Shown here in pieces: positions 11,743 to 23,413 of a stretch of 64,000 nt of DNA. This DNA comes from Diphasiastrum complanatum (taxonomy: Eukaryota > Streptophyta > Lycopodiopsida > Lycopodiales > Lycopodiaceae), in the NCBI GenBank assembly GCA_029204225.1, contig CM055113.1, forward strand, positions 17,885,746-17,949,745, written 5' to 3'. Each line of letters opens with the position of its first letter. The stretch's first letter is position 1. Under the pieces are notes generated by a model that was given only the letters and a program-made list of their open reading frames with translations, searched no databases and was not told the origin of the DNA. The translations under genes were made by a program, and so were the position numbers.

Positions 11743-12417
11743 CTAGCAGTTTTTGTCAGTTGAGCTTGACTTTGTAGATCTCTTGGATCTAAACTTCCGA
11801 TTTTTTGAATATAGAGCTTGAGGATCCGATCCTGAGCCTGAGGAGGATGCTGATCTTCTGATCTCCTCTTGTAGGAGCAGCAAGATTACTCTTGATAGAG
11901 TGATGTGCTCCTGGGTAAAATTTGCCACTACCCAATTTTCGTAGACTTCAAGTAAACTCGATAATAGAGTCATGAGTGCATCAGAATCTTCTATGACTGA
12001 GCCAGTTGCAATCATCTGCTCCATAAAATTTTTGAAAGTATTGAGGTGACTCAAAACACTATCTGGTTCAGATATTCTGAGGTTGAAAAATTTCTTCCTC
12101 GGATGGAGCTTGGATGTAATGTCTCTAATGTCGTAGAGAGTTGCTAGGATGTCCCATGCATCCTTAACAGTATGAGTAGCACGTATGTGGCTGATCTGAG
12201 TATCCTTGATATTGAGGGTGATCATGGCAAATGCTTTGCCATCTCTCAGTCTCCACTTGGTGATGATGGCTGCATCACCTTCTGGTTTGAGCTCTGTGCC
12301 ATCAACAATGCCCCACAGTTCTTTGGCTAGAAGTATAACCTTCATCTTGAATGTTCAGAAATGGTAGTTATCTCCATCGAGTTTGTCAGTGAGAGATGAA
12401 TGGGATGATGGATCCAT
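11743..12417 (-). pseudogene. Copia gag, B lineage, with premature stop
   Basis: Start ATG at 12417. The N-terminus reads MDPSSHSSLTDKLDGDNYH, then a TGA stop where related copies keep a Trp, then the main frame 11743-12345: AKELWGIVDGTEL, WRLRDGKAFAMITLNI, LHPRKKFFNLRI and LMTLLSSLLEVYENWV. These are typical of the copia UBN2/gag domain. The D element gag at 44819-45590 is the same lineage. The frame runs into an unrelated A integrase fragment, so the zinc knuckle, protease and integrase core of this element are missing. Confidence 0.8.
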
Positions 12418-12551
12418 TCTGGTTGAATGAGATCGTTGGTAGAAACAACGACTGTCGGAATACTGTTGGCTGCGCGTTTGCTAGAGAAAGATGTCTTGAT
12501 AGAAACAAGACTGATAATCCGCAGTAAAATGCAGATTACTGAAATGCATGC

Positions 12552-12561
12552 TCTGATATCG
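12552..12561 (-). promoter_or_regulatory. Degenerate tRNA primer-binding site of the B element
   Basis: Reads CTCTGATATC on the plus strand, close to the complement of TGGTATCAGAG, the copia site for initiator-Met tRNA. Sits directly beside the LTR that starts at 12562. Two mismatches suggest decay. Confidence 0.6.
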
Positions 12562-13347
12562 TGTCAAAAAAAGGTGGTCGTGAGCGCAGCGGAGGCTCGG
12601 TTGCTCAGAGCGCAAGCGTGTAGGAACGAAAACGCAACAATTAGCAGCAAAAATATTCAGGTAGAAGAATTCATACAGTGCAAGTGAACGAGCAGTAGTG
12701 AGACAAAAATTGCACTCTGATAAAAACATCAACGGTGAGTACAATGGCTTGAAGTAATATCTTCAGCTTGCTGAGCGTGATAATGTTGGCTACAGATAAC
12801 TCTGATTGAAAGAGAAATTCAAAAATTAACACTTACATAGTTTGTTTTAGCTAATATAGAGATTTACAAGAGAGGAAATATCTTACAAGCCTTTAAGGCT
12901 ATTTATGCCAGTCTTTGCATATGTACAAAAGTTGGTAACCGTCAACCACCTTTGGGATATTTGTTTGTCCAGCTGTTTTTGGGTTACTCATCCATTGGCG
13001 AAGTCGGTCAGAAAAAGGCGAAGGTGCCTTAAAAGTGATTTCTAAGGTATTCTGGCCACTTGGCCAGTGTGTCGCATTTTTCGCTAAGGAGCGAAAAAGA
13101 CGAAAAAGACGAAGGTGCCTTAAAAATGATTTCTAAGCTATTCTGGCCACTTGGCCAGTGCGTCACATTTTTCGCTAAGGAGCGAAAAAGGCGAAAAAGA
13201 CGAAGGTGTCTTTAAATGATTTCTAAGGCATAGAAAATCTCAAAGGGGAAAAATGTGAAGGCCAAAAATCTATTGTTGGCCTTCGGTTTTTTAGGATGCT
13301 CATTACTTGAACGATTTGTTTCAAGGCTGAGCATAAGAAATCTAACA
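12562..13347 (-). mobile_element. Copia LTR (5' LTR of B element), minus orientation
   Basis: Begins TGTCAAAAAAAGG beside the primer site and ends near AAATCTAACA. Internal blocks match the LTR at 6894-7767. It contains two copies of a roughly 105-bp unit (13005-13108 and 13109-13210) sharing GGCGAAGGTGCC-type words, ATTCTGGCCACTTGGCCAGTG and TCGCTAAGGAGCG. No convincing 5-bp target duplication with 6894-7767 was seen. Confidence 0.6.
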
Positions 13348-13690
13348 GATTAGAGCTAGATCAATTCTACATCAACAAATCTAACAAGAATAATCAATTA
13401 TGATCAAAACTATGACTTCCTGGTTTCACACATGTGAAAACTTGTCAGAGCATGGACTACTAGCAGAGAATGAAATACGATAAGATTAGAATCCAATAGA
13501 AGCATAAAATCACAAGACAAATAGTGAAATTACTCAAGAAATACTCCAATGAAAAATTCACTTGCTTGTTGATTATGGCCAAATGAGGCTCTATATATAC
13601 ACAAGAGCTGCTGCAGCAAAATTGAATTGCAAAAAGAAAGAATCGAACACTATTTAATTCAACCAGATCTATGCTACATCAATCCAATTT
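13348..13690 (-). mobile_element. Fragment of an E-type LTR
   Basis: Resembles the middle of the LTRs at 51362-52043 and 56803-57484: TTCACACATGTGAAAA, then AATCCAATAGAAGC, GAAATTACTCAAG, CACTTGCTTGTTGATT and CTCTATATATACA in the same order and spacing. The TATATATA word is in the position of the LTR promoter of the E family. Diverged and truncated at both sides, against a B LTR and an F pol fragment. Confidence 0.5.
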
Positions 13691-13699
13691 ACCTTCGAA

Positions 13700-15190
13700 G
13701 TTCTAGGCAGAAGCCACAACCAGACACAAACCTAGTGTTAGCCATCTAAAAATCTTTGGTTGTTTTGTTCATGTTTCTAAGCAACTTAGGAAGAAATTGG
13801 ACCAAAGGTCAAACAGATGTATTTTCATTGGCTATCCCGATGAACATAAAACTTACAAAGTTTATGATCCATCCACTAGAGATGTAATCTTCAAAGAGGA
13901 TTCATTCTATGAACCATCAACAAATGATGTTGTGTCATTTCATCCTATCTTACACAACATCGAATCTTTCACTCATGATGTCCCTTCTATATAACCTGCA
14001 GCCAAAGAAATTCAAACTACAGAAGCTGAGTAGCCGACAAGAGCAACCGACAATACCTGTCGAAAGACCAGATCAAGCTAGCTCAAGCAAGTCTGGAGAA
14101 ATTCAAGAAGAGACACCATTCGAATCTAGTCAAGCAGATCTTCAAGAACTTGAACAATACCAGAGAGGTATACACCTCAATCTTTCTGGACTTCATCTGG
14201 AGATCTAGGAACCCTAGCCAAAGCAATCAACTCTAAGGATGTTACGAAGTGGCGCGAAGCAATGGAAAGCGACTACAACTCACTTTTGCCGAACCAGACC
14301 TGGACCTTGGTCGACTTCCCCACTCACAAGAGAGTTATCCACAACAAGTGGATCTTCAAGAAGAAAATCAACTCTGATGGTTCCATTGCAAAATAGAAAG
14401 CAAGGCTGGTGGCCAAAGGATTCACTCAAATCCAAGGAGTGGATTACCAAGAAAAGTTTAGTCCTGTTGTCAAAATGCAGTCAATCGGGACTCTCATTGC
14501 ACTAGTCGTCGCCGAAGACCTTGAAATACATCTAATGGATGTGAAAACAGCCTTTCTCAATGGTTATGTCAAAGAGAAGCTGCACACCTTCCAACCTGAA
14601 GGTTTTGAAGTCAAAGGCCAAGAGCACAGAGTGTGCAAGCTGCATAAAGCAATATATGGTTTGAAGCAAGCTGCAAGGGCTTGGTTTGAACGAATTAATA
14701 CTTATCTCATTCAATTAGGCTTTGCAAACAATTCAACTGACTATAATGTTTATTTCAAACACATAGGTGTCAATTCAGTTTATATAAATCTATACGCAGA
14801 TGATGCACTTATTCAGTCTAACGACACATTCTTACTGCACACTACTAAGAGTGATTAATCAAAGGAATTCGACATGAATGACTTAGACACCATTCATTCA
14901 CTATTAGGAATGCACATTACTAGAGATAGATTACAAAAGAAGATCTATCTTAGCCAGTAGAAATATCTAGAGAATGTTCTAGAAAAGTTGCACATGTCTG
15001 ATTGCAAACCAGTTGATACACCAATGGACCCAAGTATGATATTGACCAAACCTTCATGTGTTGACACCGAAAGTGAGACACTCGACTTGTTGAAGTTTCC
15101 TTATCACTTACTAGTAGGATCTCTGACGTATGTCATGTTGTGCACCAAACCAGATCTTGCATACACTATCAGCACATTAACTTAATTCAT
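13700..15190 (+). pseudogene. Ty1/copia pol fragment, F lineage (F1)
   Basis: Plus frames give the integrase tail (HLKIFGCFVHVSKQLRKKL, FIGYPDEHKTYKVYDP, RDVIFKEDSFYE) and reverse transcriptase (ARLVAKGFTQIQGVDYQEKF, LEIHLMDVKTAFLNGYVKE, HKAIYGLKQAARAWF, NLYADDALIQSND, LLGMHITRDRLQKKIYLSQ, CKPVDTPMDPSM, GSLTYVMLCTKPDLAYTIS). The catalytic YVDD is YADD. Stops occur near 13996, 14207, 14395, 14857, 14959 and 15184, with frame changes between. Homology stops at about 15190, just inside the segment leading to RNase H. Same lineage as the two halves flanking element E (51040-51361 and 57485-57866). Confidence 0.85.
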
Positions 15191-17530
15191 GTATATATGG
15201 CACACAATTGGATCATGTTTGGACAAACATACAAAATCCAAGAAAATTTATTTGGATCTACATATGCTTATAATTGGTAAGACATTACATGCGTGATTAA
15301 AAAAAACCAATAATGTTATTATATCACCTCCATATAAACACTATTCTATCAAATACAAAACTGAAGTCTTGAATCGATCATTGTCTTATTGTTAAGCAAC
15401 ATGATTTTCAAGGCCTAAACTTCAAATTTGGCCTCAGCTTTTGTATTCAAGAAAGAAGTCCGGACTACTCTAAAGTTTTGGGTTGCATCTAGCACTGCTC
15501 ATTTCTCTTGTTACACTACTTACTCTAACTTTGATATATTTGGAATGCAATTAATAAATTTTGATATATACATGCAAGTTTTCATATTTATCTTTTTTTG
15601 TCTTTATATTTAAACAACTTTCAGTTGAAATCGAATTTCAAATAAAAAATATCTCAGAAGCTTGGAGTACATCCACGACACGTGAAAATATGATTTGGCT
15701 TACATTTTCAAAAGACTAGATTTGTTTTAGCACATTTCGTTTTACTTGTTAGCAATGACTTAGATGTTGTCCCAACTTCTCTCTTGAATAACAAAGATTT
15801 GTTTAACTCTTGTTTAAATAATTGCAATATCTATGTAAAGCTTAATTGCAATATCTATGTAAAGCTTAATTGTCAAAATTGCTAACATCAATTTATGTTA
15901 TGCCGACATGATCATGAGTTTGTTATTTATTATCCTTCAATCATGAAAGTTTATTACTAAATGGAATTTTTTTTATTCTTGTATTCCATGAAGTTGATAG
16001 TTGACTTTCCAAGATTTTGTTTTGGTCATGTAGCCCTTTCACCTTTTCATATTTTCTTGTAATGAAAGATGTCATCAACCTCAATCTAAATATCAGCTTT
16101 ATGTCTTTTGTTTCAAGCACTTATGTCTGCTTCAGTTAATTAGATACACAAAACTAGCAAATTTTTCATTGCACCCAAGCATAAAATGGGAGAATGTGAT
16201 CTTGGCTAATTAGATTGCACATGACCTTACCATTTTTTAAACATCTTATCACTCTTCAAACTCAATGTTCTTGACCCATTTCAAAAATGAGTTTAATTTG
16301 TAAAGCAAGAAGCTTGTATTATGAGTATGTAGAGTCATGATGTTAAATTTGGGTATAAGAGCCTGAGAATTTTGGACTACATGATTATGTCAAAATATTT
16401 TTAAACACACTCTATTAAAAAAGTTGATGACAATTTACACTTATGAAGTTATCGTATTCGAATTTGTAGCAAAGTTCAAGTCATTTTATTCAAACTTGTA
16501 TCCATTTATTATAAACAAGTGTTTCATTATCTTATTTTCTTTGGAAATGATTTCATGCTATATTTTTAGATGATGTTTTTAAAATCTATAAAACCGTTAA
16601 TAACAAAATTTCAAATTTCAAATTTCAAATTTTATGAAAATATTAGAGATCATGTTGATTTGCTAATTGCCTTCTTGAAAAACTTGTCGTTATGAACTAT
16701 TTTTTTTTCACCTTCTATATAGTGTGCCTATTCAGAAAGCTTGCTGCCACCCAAGTGACAAAAATCGTCGAATTGGGTGGTCCCACTGGTTTTGAATCTG
16801 GACAATAATCATGAGCTATCGATAAGTCTGCTTGATGATGATCAACTTTGAAAAATATCATGGATGGCTCAAAACGTCGATGATTCATTGCTACTTGGCT
16901 GATCTTGTTGATTTGAGATATATGAACGAATTGGGAATTCCACAATGCATTGTATGCTTTGAAGCATACAAAATGCTTTAGCTCATTCGACAAAATGAAA
17001 AGATGTCGAAATATAAAAAATGCATTTTCGTCTTGAAATAAATTTCTTCAACTTATTATTCTTATTAGATTAATGTTGTTGAAGCATATAAAGTCTATAA
17101 CAGAAGAGGTCATGGTCTAGTTTTTTTGAAGAGATTAATTTTGCACTTAACATAATAGCATTTCTTTCTCTCTCCCATAGCATAGTAAAAATTTGCTTGT
17201 TTTGCAAGCCCTTCATGGATAAGGCATCTCAATATCATCAATTTAGCAGGTCCAAAGGACATAGTAAGCTTGAAACTATGATTTCAATCTTTTTAGTTTT
17301 TTATTATTTTATTTATTTTTGTCATCATGTTTCTTAATTCCTTCACAATTATTTGTTTAGGTTGGGTGAATTGTATTGAGGTTGGTATTTTTGTGGACGG
17401 CATTCAAATGTTGTTATGTGATTATGAAACAGATACAGAGTCTGTCAGATGCATGGTTAACGAGTGCAAGAATCTAGCAATAGAATTTTTTGCTGAAGTC
17501 GTACAAGAGAGACTTGATGAACTAGCAAAG
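15191..17530. other. Stretch without a recognised gene
   Basis: AT-rich sequence with short frames only. A minus frame at 16715-16993 and a plus frame ending at 17533 look peptide-like in composition but match nothing I know and have no start context or splice pattern I trust. Near 15830-15870 a short direct repeat (TTGCAATATCTATGTAAAGCTTAATTG) occurs twice in tandem. Confidence 0.4.
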
Positions 17531-18209
17531 TGAAAAAATTTTACAGCAAGATGAATCCCAATCAATCCTAAAAGTGATGGAGGATGCACAAATAAGAGAT
17601 CTCGATCCAAACTATGAGCTAGATTCAAGACTAGTTACCAAAACTAGCAAATTTGGCATTTAACTCCACATTAGGCACATAGATTTGATCAAATGAACCA
17701 AATTAAAGTACAACAAGCTTCTCAGACCTGTAAACAGGTTCAGTACCTTCCAAACCAAGCAATTAATGCATAAGAACACTCACATCCAATAGCTAGAACT
17801 CGCCACCAAAAGACAATGATGATAGAAGTGGAAAAACTCGATTTTTCTTGATAATCTGATGGAGATCTATGCTCGAATCTAAGCATATTAGGGCACCTCT
17901 TAAGTTTTCATACCCTAACCCTAATATCTAACCTAATAGGTCATTGGATCCACCCTAACTTGGGGTCAAGATCTCAAGATCCAAAAACAATGTAAAACAT
18001 GCTATTTTTAGATCCTAGAATTTCTCTAGCCTATCCAAACACATTTTTGCCTCATTTCAAAGATGCTATCACAATGTAATATGAGGAATGAACTTATTGG
18101 AAAGCATCCTATGTGATTTTGCACGTGTGGCATCTATTTACGTGGCCATCTTGCCAATTACAATGCATGTGACCAAAATTGGTCAAGCGAGAATTGTGAA
18201 ATTTCAATA
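17531..18209 (-). mobile_element. E-type LTR (3' LTR of fragment E2)
   Basis: Starts TGAAAAAATTTTACAGCAAG, matching the TGTAAAAATTACAGCAAA start of the E LTR, and ends GAATTGTGAAATTTCAATA, matching GAATTGTGAATTTTTAACA. Length about 679 bp against 682 for E, but diverged. A polypurine tract (GAGGAGGAG on the minus strand) follows at 18210-18219. The inverted terminal dinucleotide is lost at the right end (TA instead of CA). Confidence 0.75.
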
Positions 18210-19215
18210 CTCCTCCTCACAATCTAGCTAGATGATAACATAGCTTTACTCATTAAACCAAGGGCTGATCTAAGCTTCAAAAATACATTCTTTTGAAGAG
18301 GCTTTGTCAATATAGCAGCTATGCATTCTTCACTTGAAACATGCTCCAATGAGACCTCCTTAGCTTGGACCTTTTATCTTACAAAGTGGTGAGCAACCCT
18401 GCATGGTAGATTGGATTGGATGCTAGGTGTTGAGCTGAGATGTTGTCATTGTAGATGAGTGGAATGACACCTGATCTGGTCACTTTGAGCTCCTCAAGCA
18501 ACCTCTTGATCCATAGTACTTCCTTGGTTGTGGTTGTTAGAGCCTTGTACTCGGCCTCGGTTGATGAAAGATATATTGTTTCTTGTTTCTTTGATAGCCA
18601 AAAAACCACACCTTCTACAATGAAAGTTGAAAAGGCACTTGTTGACTTTCTATCCTTCTTGTCCCCTGCAAAATCTGAATTACTAAAAGCAACATTCACC
18701 TCTATAAAGGATCCCAAAGTCTAGTGTGCCCGAGATGTATCTCAATATTCTTTTGGCAAATTTCCAATGGATAACTAATGGATCTTGCATATTTTGACTA
18801 AGCTTGCAAACACTATAGCAAAGATCAGGTCTTGTTATGGTTATCCACATTAAGGAGCCAATAAGTTGCCTATAAAGAGTGATGTCCTAGAAGGATCTTT
18901 CATCCTCTTTATTGGTTACTTTTACATCATGCTCCATAGAAGTCTCTACATGTTTGCATCCATGCATGTTAAATCTATTGAGTAATGAAATGGCATACTT
19001 AGATTGACAAATGAAGACATAATCTAAAGATCTAAGTACTTCCATACCCAAAATGATGTGCAAAAGCCCGAGATCTACCATATTGAACTCTTTGGATAGA
19101 TCTAGCTTAGTTTTCTCAACACCTTCTAAATCATCTCCACTAAGTATGATATCATCAACATAAAGTAATAAAAGTACAATGCCTTTCTCACTAGATCTTA
19201 TGTACAAAGTGAAAA
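18210..19215 (-). pseudogene. Ty1/copia pol fragment E2: reverse transcriptase end and RNase H
   Basis: Minus frames: IVLLLLYVDDIILSGDDLEG and FNMVDLGLLHIILGMEVLRS (18887-19207), then AFSNSDFAGDKKDRKSTSA, WLSKKQETIYLSSTEAEYKA and LIYNDNISAQHLASNPIYHA (18379-18717). These match the E element at 52058-52900 nearly residue for residue. The YVDD box is intact here but everything upstream is gone: at about 19215 the sequence changes to a plus-strand B element. Stops and a frameshift separate the two frames. Confidence 0.85.
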
Positions 19216-20935
19216 CTATTCTGCAGATATTGTAAGAGGACTGGTCACGAAATCAAAGACTGCCGAACTTTGAAGTACAACAACGAAAAGAAGAAGCAGT
19301 TCCAACAACAAGCACATAGTGTAGCCAGTCACTCAAATCAGCAACAACAACAAGAAGAAGATGAAGCAGCTTTCATGACCAAAGTCGGAGAACAACAGGA
19401 TATCGATTCCTGGTATCTAGACTCCGGAGCAACTCAACAAATGACTCACCATCGTGACTGGTTCAAGGACTATAAGTCGTTCACCCACTCTCGAGTTGTG
19501 CAACTTGGAGACAACTCATCGCATTCAATCAAAGGTGAAGAAACAATCAGGGTAGAATTCAAAATAGATGAAGTCAAGTTACTGTCCAACGTTCTCCACG
19601 TCCCAAATCTGACCAAGAATCTGCTCTCAGTTAGCAGAATCAGCGATTCAGGTCGGAGGGTCGAATTCGATACAAAAGGCTGCACAATCTTTGACAAATC
19701 TTGGAAGGTTCTAGCCTATGAAAGAAGAAGCGGCTATCTTTACAATCTCAGCCACTGCTACTCTTCTAACAGTCAAGCTCTTCACATAGCTACTTCTGAA
19801 TCAATTGATATGTTGTGGCATTTCAGACTTGGCCATCTTAACTACAACAATATTTAGCAAATGTCAGAGAATCTAGTACAAGACCTGCCTTCAGTCAACA
19901 AGCCAACTTTTCCATGCGAAAGTTGTATTACCAGCAAGCATGCTAGAAGTCCCTTCAGTTCAGACTCAGTTCATACATCCAAGGGCTTGCTTGACCTTGT
20001 ACACAGCGACATTTGTGGCCCGATGCAGACTGCTTCCACAGGGGGAGCTCTCTATTTCCTAACCTTCATCGACGACTTCTCTCGAAGGACTGCAACCTAC
20101 TATATGAAGAACAAATCTGAAGCATTCAAGTTCTTCAAACAGTTCAAGGCGTCTGCAGAAAACCAGACCTAGAGGAAGATCAAGGCTCTACGCAAAAGTA
20201 CATATCCATAGAATTCAAGAAGTTTTGCAAGGCTACTCACTTCAATCCAATGGTGTAACTGAGCGGAAGGACCGGACACTCATCGAAAGTGCCAAGAGCA
20301 TGATGGCCCATGCCTCTCTTCCAAAGAAGTTCTGGACAGAAGCTGTTACTATAGCTGTCTACTTACAGAATCAATCCATCACCAAAGCCCTGAATGGCAA
20401 GACACCTTATGAGGTGTAGACAGGATCAAAACCATCACTCAAACATATTTGAGTGTTTGGATGCATCGCTTTTGCTCAGATCCATGAGGATCTAAGAAGA
20501 AAGCTAGATGACAAGAGCAGAAAAACAATTTTTATCGGCTATTCCCAAAATCACAAGGCATACAAGCTCTACAATTTGGATACCGAGAAAACATTCACTA
20601 GTAGAGATGTTATTTTCGTGGAAGACCAGTTCCTCGCCAACAAAGGAAAAGTTGCTGGTAATTCCGACTCACAGATCGAACAACTAGTCAATTTTGATCT
20701 AGAGATTCAACTGTAGAATCTCGACGCTGACTCAGAAGATGAGTCAGAACCTCAACGAGTCAACCCACATCAAAGGACCGAAGTTCAACCCAGGAGGTCG
20801 AACAGGTCCACAGCCTCCATCCAGATTTATGGATGATCCGGCCTGCTACTTTGTGTAGGAACCAACCACAGTTTATGAGGCAATGTCTACTCCTAATGTT
20901 GATCAGATGGACACCGAATTCGATTCTCTGTTGAC
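19216..20935 (+). pseudogene. Ty1/copia fragment, B lineage: zinc knuckle, protease, integrase
   Basis: The frame opens inside a CCHC zinc knuckle (CRYCKRTGHEIKDC, 19228 on). The protease follows with DSWYLDSGATQQMTHH (19406 on), then the GAG-pre-integrase motif DMLWHFRLGHLNYNNI, and integrase with VHSDICGPM and TFIDDFSRR. A TAG after YNNI (19857), a stop at 20170 and a small deletion remove the DNGGE region. The core resumes as SNGVTERKDRTLIESAKSM, PKKFWTEAVTIA and FGCIAFAQIHEDLRRKL. It ends at about 20935 against an R-type LTR remnant. A Gln-rich run sits between zinc knuckle and protease. Confidence 0.85.
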
Positions 20936-21041
20936 GAATCAATCGTTCGTGCTTCGAGTCAAAGACATGTTGACTGTCGCAAATACTCGTTTGACCTTCG
21001 TGTCTTGTTCGTGCTGCGACAGGAGTTCACCATTTCTGACA
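20936..21041 (-). mobile_element. Truncated 3' LTR of element R1
   Basis: On the minus strand it starts TGTCAGAAATGGTGAACTCC, right after a polypurine tract (AAGAGGGAG, 21042-21050), and matches the start of the R2 LTR at 25876. Only about 106 bp remain; at 20935 it abuts the B fragment. The other LTR end is missing. Confidence 0.7.
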
Positions 21042-21050
21042 CTCCCTCTT

Positions 21051-21933
21051 GAACCTTGCAACTTTGTTCATTCAATCCAATTGCCTCCCTTTTCTTGGTA
21101 AAGAGTGGCTTGTCAACGGTTTCGTGAGGAGATTTGCAATCATACTTTCTGATTTTATGAACTGGACCTGGAGCTCTCCTTTTGAGATCAAATCTCGAAT
21201 GTGATGGTACTTCAGAGGAATGTGCTTCGTCTTTGAATGGAAGACAGGATCCTGGGACAGATAGATGGAACTTTGGGAGTCCATCATCATCGTGCTTGGC
21301 CCCTCTTGTGGTATCCCGATTGCCTCCAACATCATCCGCAACCACACTACCTCATTCGCCACTTTCGAGGCTGCGACATACTCAGCTTCACAAGAGGATT
21401 GAGCTACTAGGGTTTGTTTTTTGCATATCCAACTGATTGCAACTCCGCACGCTATTGAACATCCTCTAGTAATGGACTTGTTGTCATCCTTGCAGCTTGC
21501 CCAGCTCGCATCACTATAGTGATGCAGCTCGAATCCTTTCTCCTCGTTTCTAGCTCTGTAAGTTAATCCAATATTCTAGGTACCCTTCAAATATTGTAGG
21601 ATTTGTTTGGCCATTTGCCAATGTGCTAGACCAGGATAGGAACAGAATTGGCTCAATGCGTAAACAGAGAAGGCCAGATCCAGTCTGGTACAAATTGTCA
21701 AGTACATCAGACTCCCAATTAAGTTCTGGTAGGGTATACCTGCCATCTTCTGTTCTTCCTCTTCTGTTTTTGGGCAATCCTATTTCGTGAGCTTGGCTCC
21801 AGCTATCATTGGTGTGGGTTTGTCTTTGCAGTCCATCATGTGGTACTGCTTCAGCACTTTTCTGGCGTATTCTGACTGACTCAAGTGCATTTCGCCATTT
21901 GTTCGATCTCTTCTGATCTCCAGCCCTAGGCAT
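21051..21933 (-). pseudogene. Element R1: end of reverse transcriptase and RNase H
   Basis: Minus frames read GEMHLSQSEYARKVLKQYHM, AGIPYQNLIGSLMYLTICTR, YSDASWASCKDDNKSITRG, KKQTLVAQSSCEAEYVAA and MMMDSQSSIYLSQDPVFHSK. This is copia RNase H with its conserved acidic residues. It joins upstream directly to DVKTN (at about 21933), so the stretch of reverse transcriptase containing the YVDD active site is deleted. The segment is almost the same as 25009-25880 on the opposite strand. Several frameshifts and stops. Confidence 0.85.
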
Positions 21934-23413
21934 TTGTTTTCACGTCAATCTGGTGAATTTTCAGATTGTACTGTGTGGCGTATGCAAGAAGTAGCCTTAT
22001 GCTTGTCATCTTCACCATGGACGAATATGTGTCAAAATAGTCGACACCATATCTCTGTGTGTAGCCCTTTGCGATGAGCCTTGCCTTGTAGCGGCCAATA
22101 GTGCCATTTGATTTTAGCTTTTTCTTGTATACCCACTTGTAGTCAACTATTTTTCTGTTTTCTAGCAGTGGCTCTAATGTCCATGCCTTGTTTTGCCTCA
22201 TCGACTCGATCTTCTCTAACATTGCCTGCTTCCAAAATTCTCCCTCTGGACTCTGGATAGCTTCTTGGTATGCAGTACTCGAACTGCATGTCTTTGCTCC
22301 ATTGAAGATTGTCAAAATGGCGGTCTGGAGGTCTTCTTTGTCTTGTTGACCTTCGAGGTTCGTTCGTCACTGCTCAAACATTTCTTGTTCTTGGGGTCGA
22401 TCCTCTGCTTCCTGCTGCTCTGGAGTCTAGGGCTCTGCATTCGAATTTGATGTATGTCCTGGATCCCCCTCTTGAATAGGCAGTAGTGTGAAGATCTCAT
22501 GGCCTGTTTCGTCTTTCAGTCCAGGGAATTTGGACTCGTCGAACTTCACATCTCTACTCAAAACAACTTTCTTTGTGGTTGGATTGTAGAGTCTGTACAC
22601 ATGTGTTCCGTTCGAGTAGCCGACCATGATTGTTTGTTCAGATTTGTGATCGAGCTTGCTCCTCTTTTTTTTTGGAATGTGCTTGTATGCTGCACATCCA
22701 AACACTCGTACCTATGACAGATCAGGCTTTCTGCCTGTCCACATTTCGTATGATGTTTTGTTCTCCAGCGCTGTCATTGTAGATCTGTTATGCAGGTGTA
22801 CAGGTGCAGCTATTGCCTCGACCCAGAATTGACCTGGCAATTGATCCTGTGCCATCATGCATCTGGCTCCTTCAACTAGCATTCTGTTTCTTCTTTCTAC
22901 CACACCATTGTATTCTAGTGTGTATGCAGGAGTGAACTGGTGTTCGATCCCCTGTTCTTCGTGAAATCTTGAGAATTATGTGCTTTTGTATTCACCTCCA
23001 TTGTCAGATCTAAGGATCTGTATCTTTTTCAAGGTGTGTCGCTCTACAAATGCCACGAATTTCTTGAGAGAATCAAATACATCAGATTTTTTCTTCAAGT
23101 AGTAGATCGTGGTCATTCGGCTGTAATCATCTATGAACGTTAGAAAATATCTCGAACCTGAGAGCGAATATGTTTTCATCGGTCCACACACATCAGAGTG
23201 AACGAGCTCAATAACTCCTTTGGCTCTTCTTCCCTTGTGTGTGAATGGATTCTGATGTTGCTTGTCTTTCTGACAAGCTTCGCAGAACTTTGCCTCTGGC
23301 CTTGAAATCTTGAGACCTGTGAGAATGTCCTTTCTACTCATGTCATATAGGCTCCGCATGTTCAGATGATACATTCTACTATGCCAGAGCTGATCTTCAT
23401 TTTCTGAAGCATT
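21934..23413 (-). pseudogene. Element R1: integrase and start of reverse transcriptase
   Basis: GAG-pre-integrase and integrase at 22976-23374: MYHLNMRSL, KFCEACQKDKQHQNPF, VHSDVCGPMKTYS, TFIDDYSRMTTIYYLKK and LRSDNGGEYKST carry two catalytic Asp positions. 22712-22903 has VERRNRMLVEGARCMMAQ with the third acidic position. 22427-22705 has the tail FGCAAYKHIPKKKRSKL. The reverse transcriptase opens with FWKQAMLEKIESMRQNKAW and KARLIAKGYTQRYGVDYFD. A chain of frameshifts or stops near 22975, 22710 and 22400 breaks it. The catalytic core beyond DVKT is deleted. Confidence 0.85.

Noticed and set aside
16715-16993. 92-codon minus frame
   Set aside because: No known motif, no start context, and similar lengths occur by chance in the window.
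17327-17533. 68-codon plus frame ending just before the E2 LTR
   Set aside because: A plausible composition but no homology or exon signals; it may only be the flank of the LTR insertion.
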